Assembly: GCF_009189165.1 (NCBI RefSeq)
Contig: NZ_CP045118.1
Location: 310,001-374,000, forward strand
Length of the DNA stretch: 64,000 bases
Direction: 5' to 3'
DNA from: Pseudomonas sp. SCB32
GTDB taxonomy: Bacteria; Pseudomonadota; Gammaproteobacteria; Pseudomonadales; Pseudomonadaceae
Part shown: piece after piece, positions 46,772-58,433 of the stretch
Layout: each line of letters begins with the position of its first letter
Numbering within the stretch: position 1 is the stretch's first letter
Made by a program: the position numbers and the translations under genes
The notes under the pieces: generated by a model
Database searches by the model: none
Told to the model about the DNA's origin: nothing
What the model saw: only the letters and a program-made list of their open reading frames with translations

Positions 46772-48412
46772 ATGTTCTGGAAACACCGCCGCATGTTCGC
46801 CAACCGCTGGATTCCCGTTACCTTCCCCGTCGCCGCCCTGGTCCTGCTGCCGATCAGCGTGCTCCTGCTGAGCTGGGCGGAGATCGACCGGGACATCTGG
46901 GCGCACCTGTGGGATACCCAGTTGCCGCGCCTGCTGGGCAATACGCTGGTGCTGGTCGGCGGTGTCGGTGCCGGGGTGACTCTGCTGGGCGTGAGCCTGG
47001 CCTGGCTCACCAGCCTCTGCGCGTTCCCTGGCCGGCGCTGGCTGGACTGGGCGCTGATGCTGCCCTTCGCCGTGCCGGCCTATGTACTGGCGTTCGTCTT
47101 CGTCGGCCTGCTGGACTTCGCCGGGCCGGTGCAGACGCTGCTGCGGGAGTGGTTCGGCAGCGGTCTGCGCTTACCACGGGTGCGCTCCACGGGCGGGGTG
47201 ATCATTGTCCTGGTGCTGGTGTTCTACCCCTACGTCTACCTGCTGGCGCGCACCGCCTTCCTCGCCCAGGGGCGCGGGCTGACCGAGGCGGCGCGAGTGC
47301 TCGGGCTGTCGCCGTGGATGGCGTTCTGGCGGGTCGCCCTGCCCATGGCGCGACCGGCCATCGGTACGGGCCTCGCCCTGGCAGTCATGGAGACCCTGGC
47401 GGACTTCGGCACCGTCTCGGTGTTCAACTTCGATACCTTCACCACCGCCGTGTACAAGACCTGGTACGGCTTCTACAGCCTCTCCAGCGCGACCCAACTG
47501 GCCAGCCTGCTGCTGTTGTTCGTGATGCTGGTACTGCTCGGCGAGCGCTACAGCCGGGGCCGTACTGGTGTGCCCAGCGAACGGCCACGGGGTGCCGCGC
47601 TGTATCGCCTGCACGGCTGGAAAGCCTTCGCCGCGACGGCCTGGTGCCTGCTGGTGTTCGCCTGCGCCTTCGTCATCCCGGTGCTGCAACTGCTGGTCTG
47701 GTGCTGGCAAAAGGGCCGTTTCGATCTCGACGAGCGCTACTGGGGGCTGATCCTGCACAGCCTCTACCTGGGCGGGCTCGCCGCGCTGTTGACGGTGGCG
47801 GTGGCGCTGCTGCTTGCCTTCGCCCGCCGACTGTCGCCCACCCCGGCGGTACGTTCGGCGGTCGGCCTGGCCAACCTCGGCTACGCGCTGCCCGGCTCGG
47901 TGCTGGCGGTGGCGATCATGCTGGCCTTCAGCTGGCTGGACAATCAGGCAGTGATCCCGCTGTCCACCGCCCTGGGCGGCGCCGGCAAACCGCTGCTGCT
48001 GGGCAGCCTCGGCGCACTGCTGGTGGCCTACCTGATCCGCTTCATGGCGGTGGCCCACGGCCCGCTGGAGGGCGCCCTGGCGCGCATCCGTCCGTCGCTG
48101 CCGGAAGCGTCGCGCAGCCTCGGGGTGGGCGGTGCGGGACTATTCTTCAGGGTCTACCTGCCCCTGCTGTTGCCGGGGGCGCTGAGCGCCGCGCTGCTGG
48201 TGTTCGTCGACGTGCTCAAGGAAATGCCGGCTACGCTGCTGATGCGCCCCTTCGGCTGGGACACGCTGGCCGTGCGCGTCTTCGAAATGACCAGCGAAGG
48301 CGAGTGGGCGCGCGCCGCGTTGCCGGCCCTGACGCTGGTGCTGGTGGGGCTGTTCCCGGTCATCGGCCTGATCCGCCGCTCGGCGCGCGCGGCCGGTTGC
48401 GCCGATCGCTGA
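46772..48412 (+). CDS. Iron ABC transporter permease (FbpB class)
   Basis: 546 aa, a fused double permease with about twelve membrane segments in two homologous halves. Each half carries an EAA loop: [20 protein letters not shown] and [20 protein letters not shown]. Belongs to the FbpB/SfuB ferric importer class and should partner the binding protein at 45222. The ribosome-binding site is weak; ATG 46772 and ATG 46793 are both possible. Confidence 0.88.
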   Translation: MFWKHRRMFANRWIPVTFPVAALVLLPISVLLLSWAEIDRDIWAHLWDTQLPRLLGNTLVLVGGVGAGVTLLGVSLAWLTSLCAFPGRRWLDWALMLPFAVPAYVLAFVFVGLLDFAGPVQTLLREWFGSGLRLPRVRSTGGVIIVLVLVFYPYVYLLARTAFLAQGRGLTEAARVLGLSPWMAFWRVALPMARPAIGTGLALAVMETLADFGTVSVFNFDTFTTAVYKTWYGFYSLSSATQLASLLLLFVMLVLLGERYSRGRTGVPSERPRGAALYRLHGWKAFAATAWCLLVFACAFVIPVLQLLVWCWQKGRFDLDERYWGLILHSLYLGGLAALLTVAVALLLAFARRLSPTPAVRSAVGLANLGYALPGSVLAVAIMLAFSWLDNQAVIPLSTALGGAGKPLLLGSLGALLVAYLIRFMAVAHGPLEGALARIRPSLPEASRSLGVGGAGLFFRVYLPLLLPGALSAALLVFVDVLKEMPATLLMRPFGWDTLAVRVFEMTSEGEWARAALPALTLVLVGLFPVIGLIRRSARAAGCADR

Positions 48413-48455
48413 GATTCGACTGTCGGACCCGCTGTCCACGGACCGGTCATGCGAC

Positions 48456-48461
48456 TACAAT
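48456..48461 (+). promoter_or_regulatory. Possible -10 element of the gcv operon
   Basis: TACAAT, preceded by TGCGAC and with a weak -35 (TGTCCA) 17 bases upstream. No glycine riboswitch pattern was seen in the leader. Confidence 0.4.
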
Positions 48462-48524
48462 GCGCGCGTTTCGTGCGGGCCGTTCTCGCGCTCCGCACCC
48501 GCCTCGCCCGGAAGGAGACCACCC

Positions 48525-49607
48525 ATGGGACAGCGCACACCGCTCTATGATTTGCACGTCGCCCTCGGCGCCAAGATCGTCGATTTCGGCGGCTGGGACA
48601 TGCCGCTGCACTACGGTTCGCAAGTCGAAGAGCACCACCAGGTACGTCGCGATTGCGGCGTGTTCGACGTTTCCCACATGACCGTGGTCGACGTCACCGG
48701 TCCGCAGGCGAAGGAATACCTGCAACGACTCCTGGCCAACGACGTCGAACGACTGCAAACCCCGGGCAAGGCGCTGTACAGCGGCATGCTCAACGACCGT
48801 GGCGGGGTGGTCGACGACCTGATCGTCTACCTCGGTGTGTACGGCTACCGCGTGGTGGTCAACGCGTCGACCCGCGATAAGGACATGGCTTGGTTGCAGG
48901 CCCATACCGAAGGCTTCGACGTCACCCTGACCGAACGCGCCGACCTCGGGATGCTGGCGGTCCAGGGCCCGAACGCCCGCGAGAAGACTGCTGAGCTGGT
49001 CACCCCCTCGCGCGCCGCGCTGATCCGCGAACTCAAGCCCTTCCAGGGCAAGGCCGACGGTGACTGGTTCATCGCCCGCACCGGTTACACCGGCGAGGAC
49101 GGCCTGGAAATCATGCTGCCGGCCGCCGAGGCGCCGGGCTTCCTCAACGAACTGGTCGGTGCCGGCATTGCCCCAGCGGGCCTCGGCGCGCGCGATACCC
49201 TGCGCCTGGAAGCCGGGATGAACCTGTACGGCCAGGACATGGACGAAGACGTCACCCCGCTGGCCGCCAACATGGGCTGGACCATCGCCTGGGAACCCGC
49301 CGAACGCGACTTCATCGGCCGCCAGGCCCTGGAAGCGCAGAAAGCGGCCGGAGACTCCTCCAAACTGGTCGGCCTGGTGCTGGAAGAGCGCGGTGTGCTG
49401 CGCGCTCATCAAGTGGTGCGCGTCGCCGGTGTCGGCGATGGCGAGATCACCAGCGGCAGCTTCTCCCCGACGCTCGGCAAATCCATCGCCCTGGCCCGCG
49501 TGCCGGCGGCCACCGGCGACCGCGCCGAAGTGGAAATCCGTGGCAAGTGGTACCCGGTTCGCGTCGTTCAGCCGAATTTCGTGCGTCATGGCAAAGCCCT
49601 GATCTAA
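48525..49607 (+). CDS. gcvT: Aminomethyltransferase (glycine cleavage T protein)
   Basis: 360 aa, transfers the aminomethyl carbon from lipoyl-GcvH to THF. Signature: [21 protein letters not shown] near the N-terminus, the catalytic Asp in the [18 protein letters not shown] region, and [21 protein letters not shown] precedes the ATG. First gene of a T-H-P operon; the L protein is shared and encoded elsewhere. Confidence 0.95.
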   Translation: MGQRTPLYDLHVALGAKIVDFGGWDMPLHYGSQVEEHHQVRRDCGVFDVSHMTVVDVTGPQAKEYLQRLLANDVERLQTPGKALYSGMLNDRGGVVDDLIVYLGVYGYRVVVNASTRDKDMAWLQAHTEGFDVTLTERADLGMLAVQGPNAREKTAELVTPSRAALIRELKPFQGKADGDWFIARTGYTGEDGLEIMLPAAEAPGFLNELVGAGIAPAGLGARDTLRLEAGMNLYGQDMDEDVTPLAANMGWTIAWEPAERDFIGRQALEAQKAAGDSSKLVGLVLEERGVLRAHQVVRVAGVGDGEITSGSFSPTLGKSIALARVPAATGDRAEVEIRGKWYPVRVVQPNFVRHGKALI

Positions 49608-49659
49608 ATTGCATAGGGTGGCATTGCCGCCCGTCGCCCAGTCACCGAGGAAAAACAAC

Positions 49660-50049
49660 ATGAGCAATATCCCCGCCGACCTGCGTTACGCCGCCAGCCA
49701 TGAGTGGGCGCGCCTGGAAGCCGACGGTACCGTGACCGTGGGCATCTCCGACCATGCCCAGGAAGCCCTGGGTGACGTGGTCTTCGTCGAACTGCCGGAA
49801 GTGGGCAAGACCCTCGCCGCAGGGCAGGAAGCCGGTGTAGTCGAGTCGGTGAAGGCCGCCTCGGACATCTACGCCCCGGTAGGCGGCGAAGTCATCGCCG
49901 TCAACGACGTACTGGCCGACACCCCTGAAGAAGTGAACAACGATCCGTACGGCTCCTGGTTCTTCAAGCTCAAGCCGAGCAACCCGGCCGAGCTTGAGAA
50001 GCTGCTCGACGCCGCCGGCTACCGCGCTGCCAGCGACGCCGACGCGTAA
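49660..50049 (+). CDS. gcvH: Glycine cleavage H protein
   Basis: 129 aa. The lipoylated Lys is in [20 protein letters not shown] (near residue 65). Begins [16 protein letters not shown], typical. ATG 49660 follows CGAGGAA; 17 upstream in-frame codons were rejected. It carries the aminomethyl group between the P, T and L proteins. Confidence 0.96.
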   Translation: MSNIPADLRYAASHEWARLEADGTVTVGISDHAQEALGDVVFVELPEVGKTLAAGQEAGVVESVKAASDIYAPVGGEVIAVNDVLADTPEEVNNDPYGSWFFKLKPSNPAELEKLLDAAGYRAASDADA

Positions 50050-50064
50050 GACACCGCTGTACAC

Positions 50065-50096
50065 ACAGGCCTCGACTCGTCGGGGCCTGTTCTTTT
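50065..50096 (+). terminator. Terminator-like hairpin between gcvH and gcvP
   Basis: ACAGGCC-t-CGAC / GTCG-g-GGCCTGT with a short loop, followed by TCTTTT. It could lower gcvP transcription relative to gcvT-gcvH. Confidence 0.65.
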
Positions 50097-50124
50097 AGGG
50101 AACGACTTTTTCGAGACCGACGCC

Positions 50125-53001
<2,877 letters not shown>

Positions 53002-53017
53002 GTTGTGACTGGTGAAT

Positions 53018-53046
53018 GAAAGAGCCGCCTTTGGGCGGCTTTTTCG
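53018..53046 (+). terminator. Rho-independent terminator of the gcv operon
   Basis: AAAGAGCCGCC / GGCGGCTTTTTC with a TTTG loop. Confidence 0.88.
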
Positions 53047-53080
53047 TTGTGGTGATTTCGCTGTTATGGATGGGCCCTTC

Positions 53081-53163
53081 GTAGGAGCGAGCTTGCTCGC
53101 GAATCGTCCCAGCGGCGGGGTCGCCTGTAACCACGTTTCGTAGGAGCGGACTTTGTCCGTGAT
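53081..53163. repeat. Two REP-like units
   Basis: GTAGGAGCGAGCTTGCTCGC at 53081 and GTAGGAGCGGACTTTGTCCG at 53140, same orientation but different hairpin tips. Confidence 0.75.
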
Positions 53164-53249
53164 GCTCTTGTAGGGCGAATAACGCTCCAAGCGTTATCCG
53201 CCGACTTGACGTTCGGCGTTTCTGCGCCGCATCGGCGTGCTCGGATGTC

Positions 53250-53504
53250 TTCTGTTTCGCCCCCTCGGGCGAGTTACTTTGCCAAACGACGCAAAGTAAC
53301 CAAAGGTCTTGCCCCATCATCCGGCCCCGGCTTCGCCGGGGTTCCCTCCTTCCATCGAAGTTTCAGGGGCCCGCCGCGAAGGGCCATCCCTGGCCCATCG
53401 CGGCTCTCGCGGCATCCATGCCGCTCAACCCCTGAAACTCCGATTCCACTCGGCCTCCTGAAGGGGCGCTCCGGTGTGTGCGGATGTTTTTCTGGAAGTC
53501 TTAA
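53250..53504. repeat. Structured intergenic element, copy 2
   Basis: Homologous to 29121-29393. Stems: GTTACTTTGC 53273-53282 with 53291-53300; CCCCGGC 53325-53331 with 53335-53341; AGTTTCAGGGG 53359-53369 with 53429-53439; CCGCGA and GGGCCA (53374-53386) with TGGCCC and TCGCGG (53391-53403); GGCATCCATGCC inside. Confidence 0.8.
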
Positions 53505-53528
53505 AGAGCCAGAGCCAGAGCCAGAGCC
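53505..53528. repeat. Hexanucleotide tandem array (AGAGCC)x4
   Basis: Four exact AGAGCC units at the same point of the element where copy 1 has AAAGCC x5. Confidence 0.92.
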
Positions 53529-53550
53529 AGGGCGTGGCGTTCTAGCTCCC

Positions 53551-53687
53551 GTAGGAGCGGACCTTGTCCGCGAAATCCCACGCGGAGGCCCCGTTGCTAC
53601 AGGAGAACGTCAGGGTCTTGCGTCTCCGGTGGCGAACCTGGCTGATCTGCCGATGCATCGCGGGCAGGGCCTGCTCCTACAGGGAAG
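53551..53687. repeat. REP-like units before the DUF2388 genes
   Basis: GTAGGAGCGGACCTTGTCCG at 53551 and an inverted GCCTGCTCCTAC ending near 53682. Confidence 0.65.
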
Positions 53688-53797
53688 CGGTCAGCACGAG
53701 GGAATGACGCTGAGCAAGCGGAACGACCCGATCCTCCCGCCGGCCCCGCCAGCAGGGAACGGCCCGCGGCGAGCGCCAGGGGCCGCGCCGGTGGGGT

Positions 53798-54124
53798 TCA
53801 GTGGGCAGGTGCATCGTTGCCGCGAGCCAGGATGGCGTTGGCCAGTTCCATGTCGCTGCGATCACGCAGGCTGGGGTTGTCACTGCGCAGACGGGTCAAT
53901 GCGGATTCAAGGTAGGGGCCACGTATCGCGCCATCGCTGGCGACATAGGTGGTGGCATCGTCCTGGGCGGCGACGATCAGTTTGTGGTCGTGCCTGAAGG
54001 TCAGATAGAGCGCCGCGGTGGTTGCGCCGGACGAGATGATGTCGCGCCAGAAGTCATCGGCCATGGCCGAAGCGACGGGCAGGGCAAGCAGGGCGAGTAC
54101 GGTGGCCAGTTTGGCGGTGTGCAT
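53798..54124 (-). CDS. Small secreted DUF2388-like protein, paralogue 1
   Basis: 108 aa: signal peptide ending ASAMA, then DDFWRDIISSGATTAALYLT, HKLIVAAQDDATTYVASDGAIRGPYLESAL. The DFW..SGATTA..AIRGPYLE pattern is shared with its upstream neighbour (54236-54553). GGAGG lies 8 bases before ATG 54124. The DUF2388 family is found mostly in Pseudomonas; the older label as a Holliday-junction helicase subunit has no support. Function unknown, periplasmic or secreted. Confidence 0.8.
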   Translation of the reverse strand: MHTAKLATVLALLALPVASAMADDFWRDIISSGATTAALYLTFRHDHKLIVAAQDDATTYVASDGAIRGPYLESALTRLRSDNPSLRDRSDMELANAILARGNDAPAH

Positions 54125-54235
54125 CAGAATCACCTCCGGGAGGTCCGTGTACAGGTGAGATGCGTGGGGTTGGCGGGGAGTTCCTCCTTTGCGCCGGGCG
54201 GCGCGCGTTGCCTTGGGCCGCGCGCGCCGTCGCGG

Positions 54236-54553
54236 TCAGCGTTGGCTGGCGAGGAGGGCGCTGGCCAGGTCGGCGTCGCTGGCGTTGGCCAGTGCCGGGT
54301 TGCTGGTGCGCATCTGCTGCAGCGCGGCCTCGAGGTAAGGGCCGCGAATGGCGCCATCGGTGGCGATGAAGCTGGCGGCATCGTCCTGGGCCGGGCCGAC
54401 CAGCTTGTGGTCGTTGCGGCTGGTCAGGTAGCTCGACGCGGTGGTGGCGCCGGAGGTCAGGACCGATTGCCAGAAGTCGCTGTCTTCGGCCATGGCCGAG
54501 GCCAGCGGGAGCAGGGTGAAAGCAATGACGGCGGGGATGAAGCGGCGACGCAT
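54236..54553 (-). CDS. Small secreted DUF2388-like protein, paralogue 2
   Basis: 105 aa: signal peptide ending ASAMA, then DSDFWQSVLTSGATTASSYLT, HKLVGPAQDDAASFIATDGAIRGPYLEAAL. About half the mature residues match paralogue 1, and the two are arranged head to tail 111 bp apart, so they arose by tandem duplication. AAGGAG precedes its ATG at ~8 bases. Confidence 0.82.
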   Translation of the reverse strand: MRRRFIPAVIAFTLLPLASAMAEDSDFWQSVLTSGATTASSYLTSRNDHKLVGPAQDDAASFIATDGAIRGPYLEAALQQMRTSNPALANASDADLASALLASQR

Positions 54554-54626
54554 GGTAACTCCTTGGTTGAATGCGTCTGTCAGAGCTTTCGCCGCTTCCC
54601 GAGTTCCCGCCTGCTCGTCGGAAGAT

Positions 54627-57032
54627 TCACTCGCGCTTTAGCGAGGGATCGTCCGGATTCTGTTGTTCCAGTTCCGACAGCAGCATCTGCACTTTCTGCA
54701 TCTGCCCGGTCTCGCGCAGGTAGCCGATCAGCGCCAGGCGTGCCGAGCGGTTGGCCGGGTGCCGTTGCAGCAGTGCTTCCAGCTCGTGGCAGGCCGCATC
54801 GGCTTCGCCGCTGTCGTGCAGCGCGATGGCCAGCACGTAGCGGAACTGGTCGTCGTCCGGCGACAAGCGCACCGCTTCGCGCAGCTCCTTGAGCGCTGCC
54901 GTGCGGTCGCCCTGGCGCACCAGGGCGAGGCCGTTGACGTGGTGCAGCAGACCGGCGGATGGATGCTGGAGCAGGGCGTCGTCGAGCAGTTGGCGGGCAT
55001 CGGCCTGGCGGCTGCTGGCCTCCAGCCACTGGATCAGCGTGACGGTGGCCGGCAGGAAGTCCGGGTTGTGCGCCATCGCCGCGCGCAGGGCAGGCTCCAC
55101 CTGGTCTGCGTGGCCGATGCGCTGGTAGAGCATGGCGAGGTTTAGGTTCGCCTCGGCGCGTTCGGCCAGGCTTTTCTGAACGTCCTCGTATTCGCGCAGC
55201 CCCTTGTCCAGCGCCTCGTCCAGGCCGGGCCGCGCCTGCGGCGGCAACTGCGAGAGCTGCCAGGCGGCGGCGATGCGCACGGCACGGATCGGGTCGGACA
55301 GCAGCGGAGCCATCATGGGCGCCAGCACCAGGGCCTGTTGCGGGGCATTGGCGAGGGGTATGACGATGTTGACGGCGGCGGTGCGCACCAGCGAGTCGGT
55401 ATCCTTCAGGCCTTGCGCCGCCAGCTCCAGCGAGCGGGGGCTGGGGTAGTTGGGCAGTTCGGCCATCAGCGTGGCACGGCGGATCGCCGGCAGCTCTGGC
55501 GATGCCAGCAGCAGGTGCAGCGCGCGGGAGGCTCCCGGTTTGCCGCCGCGGGCTTTCCACAGGGTGTCGTCATAGCGCGGCGTGGGATTGCCGGAGGCGT
55601 TCGGCTTGGCCGGCTGCTCGCTGGCGTACCACTGGCGGAATTGCTCGGTGATCTTTTTCGCCGGGGAGTCCTTGTGGCAGGCCAGGCAAGCGTCCGGCGC
55701 GCCGATGTGCCGCGCATGCGCGGGGTCGGGCAGGCTGAATCCGTGGTCGTGACGGTAGTCGTTGACCATGTAGTAGCGGCCCGGCATGTGACAGGCCGTG
55801 CATTGCGCGCCGGGGCTGCCGGGTTGATGGTGATGGTGTTCGGGCGAGTCGTAGTTCTTCGCCTGCAGTCCCTTGCCGTCGATCTGCGGCCGCACGGGCT
55901 TGCCGGCGGTGTTGTGGCACTGCAGGCAGACGCCGTTGCCCGGCGCTTTCAGCTGGCCGCTGTGCGGGTTGTGGCAATCGGTGCACCGCACGCCCTTGGC
56001 GAACATCTTGCTCTGGGTGAAGGAGCCCCACTCGAAGACTTCGTCCTTGATCTTGCCGTCGATCTCGTAGAGTTCGCGGGTCAGGGTGCTGGGCAGGTAG
56101 TCATCCATGAAGCGATGTGTGTTCTGGAAACCGTCGCCCAGCGGTGCGCGACGGGCGTGGCAGCGCGCGCAGGTTTCGACGATGGTGCTCTGGCTGGCGT
56201 TCTTGAGTGGCACCTCGAAGCCTTTGTCTGCGCTGCCGTCCGGCTTCTGCGCCCATTCCAGGTGCTTTGACGCCGGGCCGTGGCAGGCCTGGCAGCCGAC
56301 GCCAAGGCTGTTCCAGTGGCTGGCGAAGCTGTCGGTGCTGGCGTCGTAATTGCGCTTGAAGCCGGTGGTGTGGCACTCGACGCACATGAAGTTGGCGTTC
56401 TGCGCGGGGCGGGTCCAGTGCAGCTCGTCCTTGTAGTCGACGCGCTGCCCGGGCATCAGCTGGAACCAGTGGTGCTTGCGGCTATCCCAGGCGACGCCGA
56501 GGGCCTGCAGGCGGCCCCCCGGATATTCCAGTAGATACTGCTGCAAGGGCTGGATGCCGAAGGTGTAGGCCACCTTGAAATCCGCCGGCTTGCCGTCGTT
56601 GCCGGGGGTGTTGACCCAGTATTCGTCGCCCTTGCGGAAGAAACGGGTGGTCTCGACCTCGCCCTTGAAGGTGACGTCGGCGAAGTCGCCGAGCACGTTG
56701 CCTTCGCTGGCCGGTTTCATCGCTTGCTGGTGATGGGAACCCTGCCAGTCCTTGGTCTGTGCCGAGTGGCAGCCTTCGCAGGTGGATTCGGCGACCAATT
56801 GCGCGGGTTGCGCGGCAGGTGTCGGCGCTTGCGCAGCGGGTGCGGTGGCCGGGGTGGGCGGGTGATCGCTCGGCAGCGTTACGCCGTTGTCCTGCTGTAC
56901 CCAGATCCAGGCGCCCAGGGTGACCAGGAGCAGCACCCCGGCAGCGGCCGCAAGCCAGGTACGGCGAGGCGCTGAAGGTTTGGCGGCGGGAGGCGTGGGG
57001 CGAGGCTTCTTGGTCTTGTGGGACATGGACAT
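54627..57032 (-). CDS. Membrane-anchored octahaem cytochrome c with TPR domain
   Basis: 801 aa. An N-terminal anchor (residues ~25-45) is followed by a Pro/Ala-rich linker, then eight CxxCH haem sites in order: CEGCH, CVECH, CQACH, CARCH, CTDCH, CLQCH, CTACH, CLACH. From ~residue 490 the protein is helical HEAT/TPR-like (repeats such as ALRAAMAHNPDFLPATVTLI). The haem part resembles cytochrome c554/NrfA-like multihaem proteins. It is 118 bp after, and on the same strand as, the dehydrogenase cytochrome gene. Redox partner unknown. Confidence 0.88.
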   Translation of the reverse strand: MSMSHKTKKPRPTPPAAKPSAPRRTWLAAAAGVLLLVTLGAWIWVQQDNGVTLPSDHPPTPATAPAAQAPTPAAQPAQLVAESTCEGCHSAQTKDWQGSHHQQAMKPASEGNVLGDFADVTFKGEVETTRFFRKGDEYWVNTPGNDGKPADFKVAYTFGIQPLQQYLLEYPGGRLQALGVAWDSRKHHWFQLMPGQRVDYKDELHWTRPAQNANFMCVECHTTGFKRNYDASTDSFASHWNSLGVGCQACHGPASKHLEWAQKPDGSADKGFEVPLKNASQSTIVETCARCHARRAPLGDGFQNTHRFMDDYLPSTLTRELYEIDGKIKDEVFEWGSFTQSKMFAKGVRCTDCHNPHSGQLKAPGNGVCLQCHNTAGKPVRPQIDGKGLQAKNYDSPEHHHHQPGSPGAQCTACHMPGRYYMVNDYRHDHGFSLPDPAHARHIGAPDACLACHKDSPAKKITEQFRQWYASEQPAKPNASGNPTPRYDDTLWKARGGKPGASRALHLLLASPELPAIRRATLMAELPNYPSPRSLELAAQGLKDTDSLVRTAAVNIVIPLANAPQQALVLAPMMAPLLSDPIRAVRIAAAWQLSQLPPQARPGLDEALDKGLREYEDVQKSLAERAEANLNLAMLYQRIGHADQVEPALRAAMAHNPDFLPATVTLIQWLEASSRQADARQLLDDALLQHPSAGLLHHVNGLALVRQGDRTAALKELREAVRLSPDDDQFRYVLAIALHDSGEADAACHELEALLQRHPANRSARLALIGYLRETGQMQKVQMLLSELEQQNPDDPSLKRE

Positions 57033-57150
57033 CCGTTGTTTCGCGACGACTCCAGGGGTAAGGGAGCTTCCGTGAGCGGGGGGGGGCTGTCAACGCGGGC
57101 GGGCCATTTTCATGGTGCGGTGGCGGCCCGCCACTATCTTGGGTCTGGCG

Positions 57151-58431
57151 CTATGGCTGGCGAATTTCCGCGACCCGCGCACTGTCGACTTTCACCTCCG
57201 GATTACCGAACTGCGCGGTGAGGTAGTTCACCAGCGCGGCGATCTGCTCATCGTTGAGGGTGCCGGCGAAGCCGGGCATGAACAGCTCCTCGTCGCCGAC
57301 CTTGCGGTGAACGCCGCCGAGCACAACCTGAACCAGGTTGTCCGGCTGCTGGGCCCCGACTGCACTGTTCTTCAGCAGCATAGGGTAATAGCCGTCCTTC
57401 ACCCCGTCACCGCTCCAGGAGTGGCAGCTGGCGCAGTTGCCCAGGTACAGGCGGGCGCCATCGTCCGGCTGCTGCCCGGCGAAGTCCTGGCCGCGCAGGG
57501 TGAGCACATCCTCGGCCGGCTTGCCCCATTGGAAGCGCGCCTTGCGTTCGCCGTCGCTGACCGCCGGGACGCTGCGCAGGTAGGTGGCGATGGCCTGCAA
57601 ATCCGCCTCGGACAGGTACTGGAAGCTGTGCTCCACCGCTTCGCCCATGGGGCCTGCGGCCTGTGCCTTGCCCGCCACGCGACCGCTCTTGAGGTACTGC
57701 ACGAGCTCCGCGTCGCTCCAGCCGCCGATGCCACTGTGGGTGTCGGGGGTGATGTTGAACGCGTACCAGCCGCCCAGCGCGGCGCCGGCGAGGAAGCCGG
57801 TGCCGCGCTCGTTCGTGGCCTTTTCCTGGAAGGCCATGCCGCGCGGGGTGTGGCAGGTGCCGCAGTGGGTCAGGCCCTGGACCAGGTAGGCGCCACGGTT
57901 CCAGGCGTCGCTCTGCTTCGGATTGGCCTGGTAGACCGTATCGTCGTGGAACAGCAGGTTCCAGATCGCCAGCGGCCAGCGCACGTCCAATGGCCAGGCG
58001 ATGTCCGAGTCCTGGTTGGGCTGCGCCACCGCCTGCACACCGCCATTGAGGAACCAGGCGTAGAGCGCCTTCATGTCCTCGTCGTTGATCTTCGCGTAGG
58101 CGGTGTAGGGCATTGCCGGGTAGAGGCGGGTGCCGCCCTTGGCCACGCCATCGCGCAGGGCGTGGGCGAAGTCGTCGTAGCTGTAGCTGCCGATGCCGGT
58201 CTTGGGGTCGGGGGTGATGTTGGTGGAGTACACCGCCCCCAGCGGCGTGGCCAACGGCAGGCCACCGGCGAAGGGCTTGCCGCCCGGCGCGGTGTGGCAG
58301 GCCGCGCAGTCGCCGGCGCGGGCCAGGTATTCGCCGCGTTGCAGCAGCTCCGGCGGCGCGGTGTCCAGTGCCGTGGCGGCGTGGCCCAGCAGCGGTACGG
58401 CGAGCAGGGCGAGAAGTGCCAGGGGCTTCAT
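57151..58431 (-). CDS. Trihaem cytochrome c subunit of a GMC dehydrogenase
   Basis: 426 aa, signal peptide ending LLGHA, and three haem motifs CAACH, CGTCH and CASCH, each followed by a Met-containing domain. This is the layout of the cytochrome subunit of membrane-bound gluconate, sorbitol or alcohol dehydrogenases, passing electrons to ubiquinone or a terminal oxidase. ATG 58431 is 2 bp after the flavoprotein stop; a longer reading inside the flavoprotein gene was rejected. Confidence 0.9.
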   Translation of the reverse strand: MKPLALLALLAVPLLGHAATALDTAPPELLQRGEYLARAGDCAACHTAPGGKPFAGGLPLATPLGAVYSTNITPDPKTGIGSYSYDDFAHALRDGVAKGGTRLYPAMPYTAYAKINDEDMKALYAWFLNGGVQAVAQPNQDSDIAWPLDVRWPLAIWNLLFHDDTVYQANPKQSDAWNRGAYLVQGLTHCGTCHTPRGMAFQEKATNERGTGFLAGAALGGWYAFNITPDTHSGIGGWSDAELVQYLKSGRVAGKAQAAGPMGEAVEHSFQYLSEADLQAIATYLRSVPAVSDGERKARFQWGKPAEDVLTLRGQDFAGQQPDDGARLYLGNCASCHSWSGDGVKDGYYPMLLKNSAVGAQQPDNLVQVVLGGVHRKVGDEELFMPGFAGTLNDEQIAALVNYLTAQFGNPEVKVDSARVAEIRQP

Positions 58432-58433
58432 CC

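Larger units (their letters stand above)
53002..53797. other. 796-bp non-coding stretch made of repeats
   Basis: Contains the gcv terminator, REP-like units at 53081, 53140, 53551 and 53655, a hairpin ATAACGCT/AGCGTTAT at 53179-53197, and copy 2 of the structured element with its hexanucleotide array (53250-53528). No ORF with a ribosome-binding site was seen. Confidence 0.75.

Noticed and set aside
48413..48524. Glycine riboswitch ahead of gcvT
   Set aside because: The leader is too short (112 bp) and no tandem glycine-aptamer pattern was seen.
53206..53997. 263-codon frame across the second structured element
   Set aside because: It consists of repeats plus antisense of the DUF2388-like gene, with no ribosome-binding site.
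54580..55560. 326-codon frame on the minus strand in the TPR part of the octahaem gene
   Set aside because: It is in another frame of the same strand as the cytochrome gene, Arg/Pro/Ala-rich and without family features.
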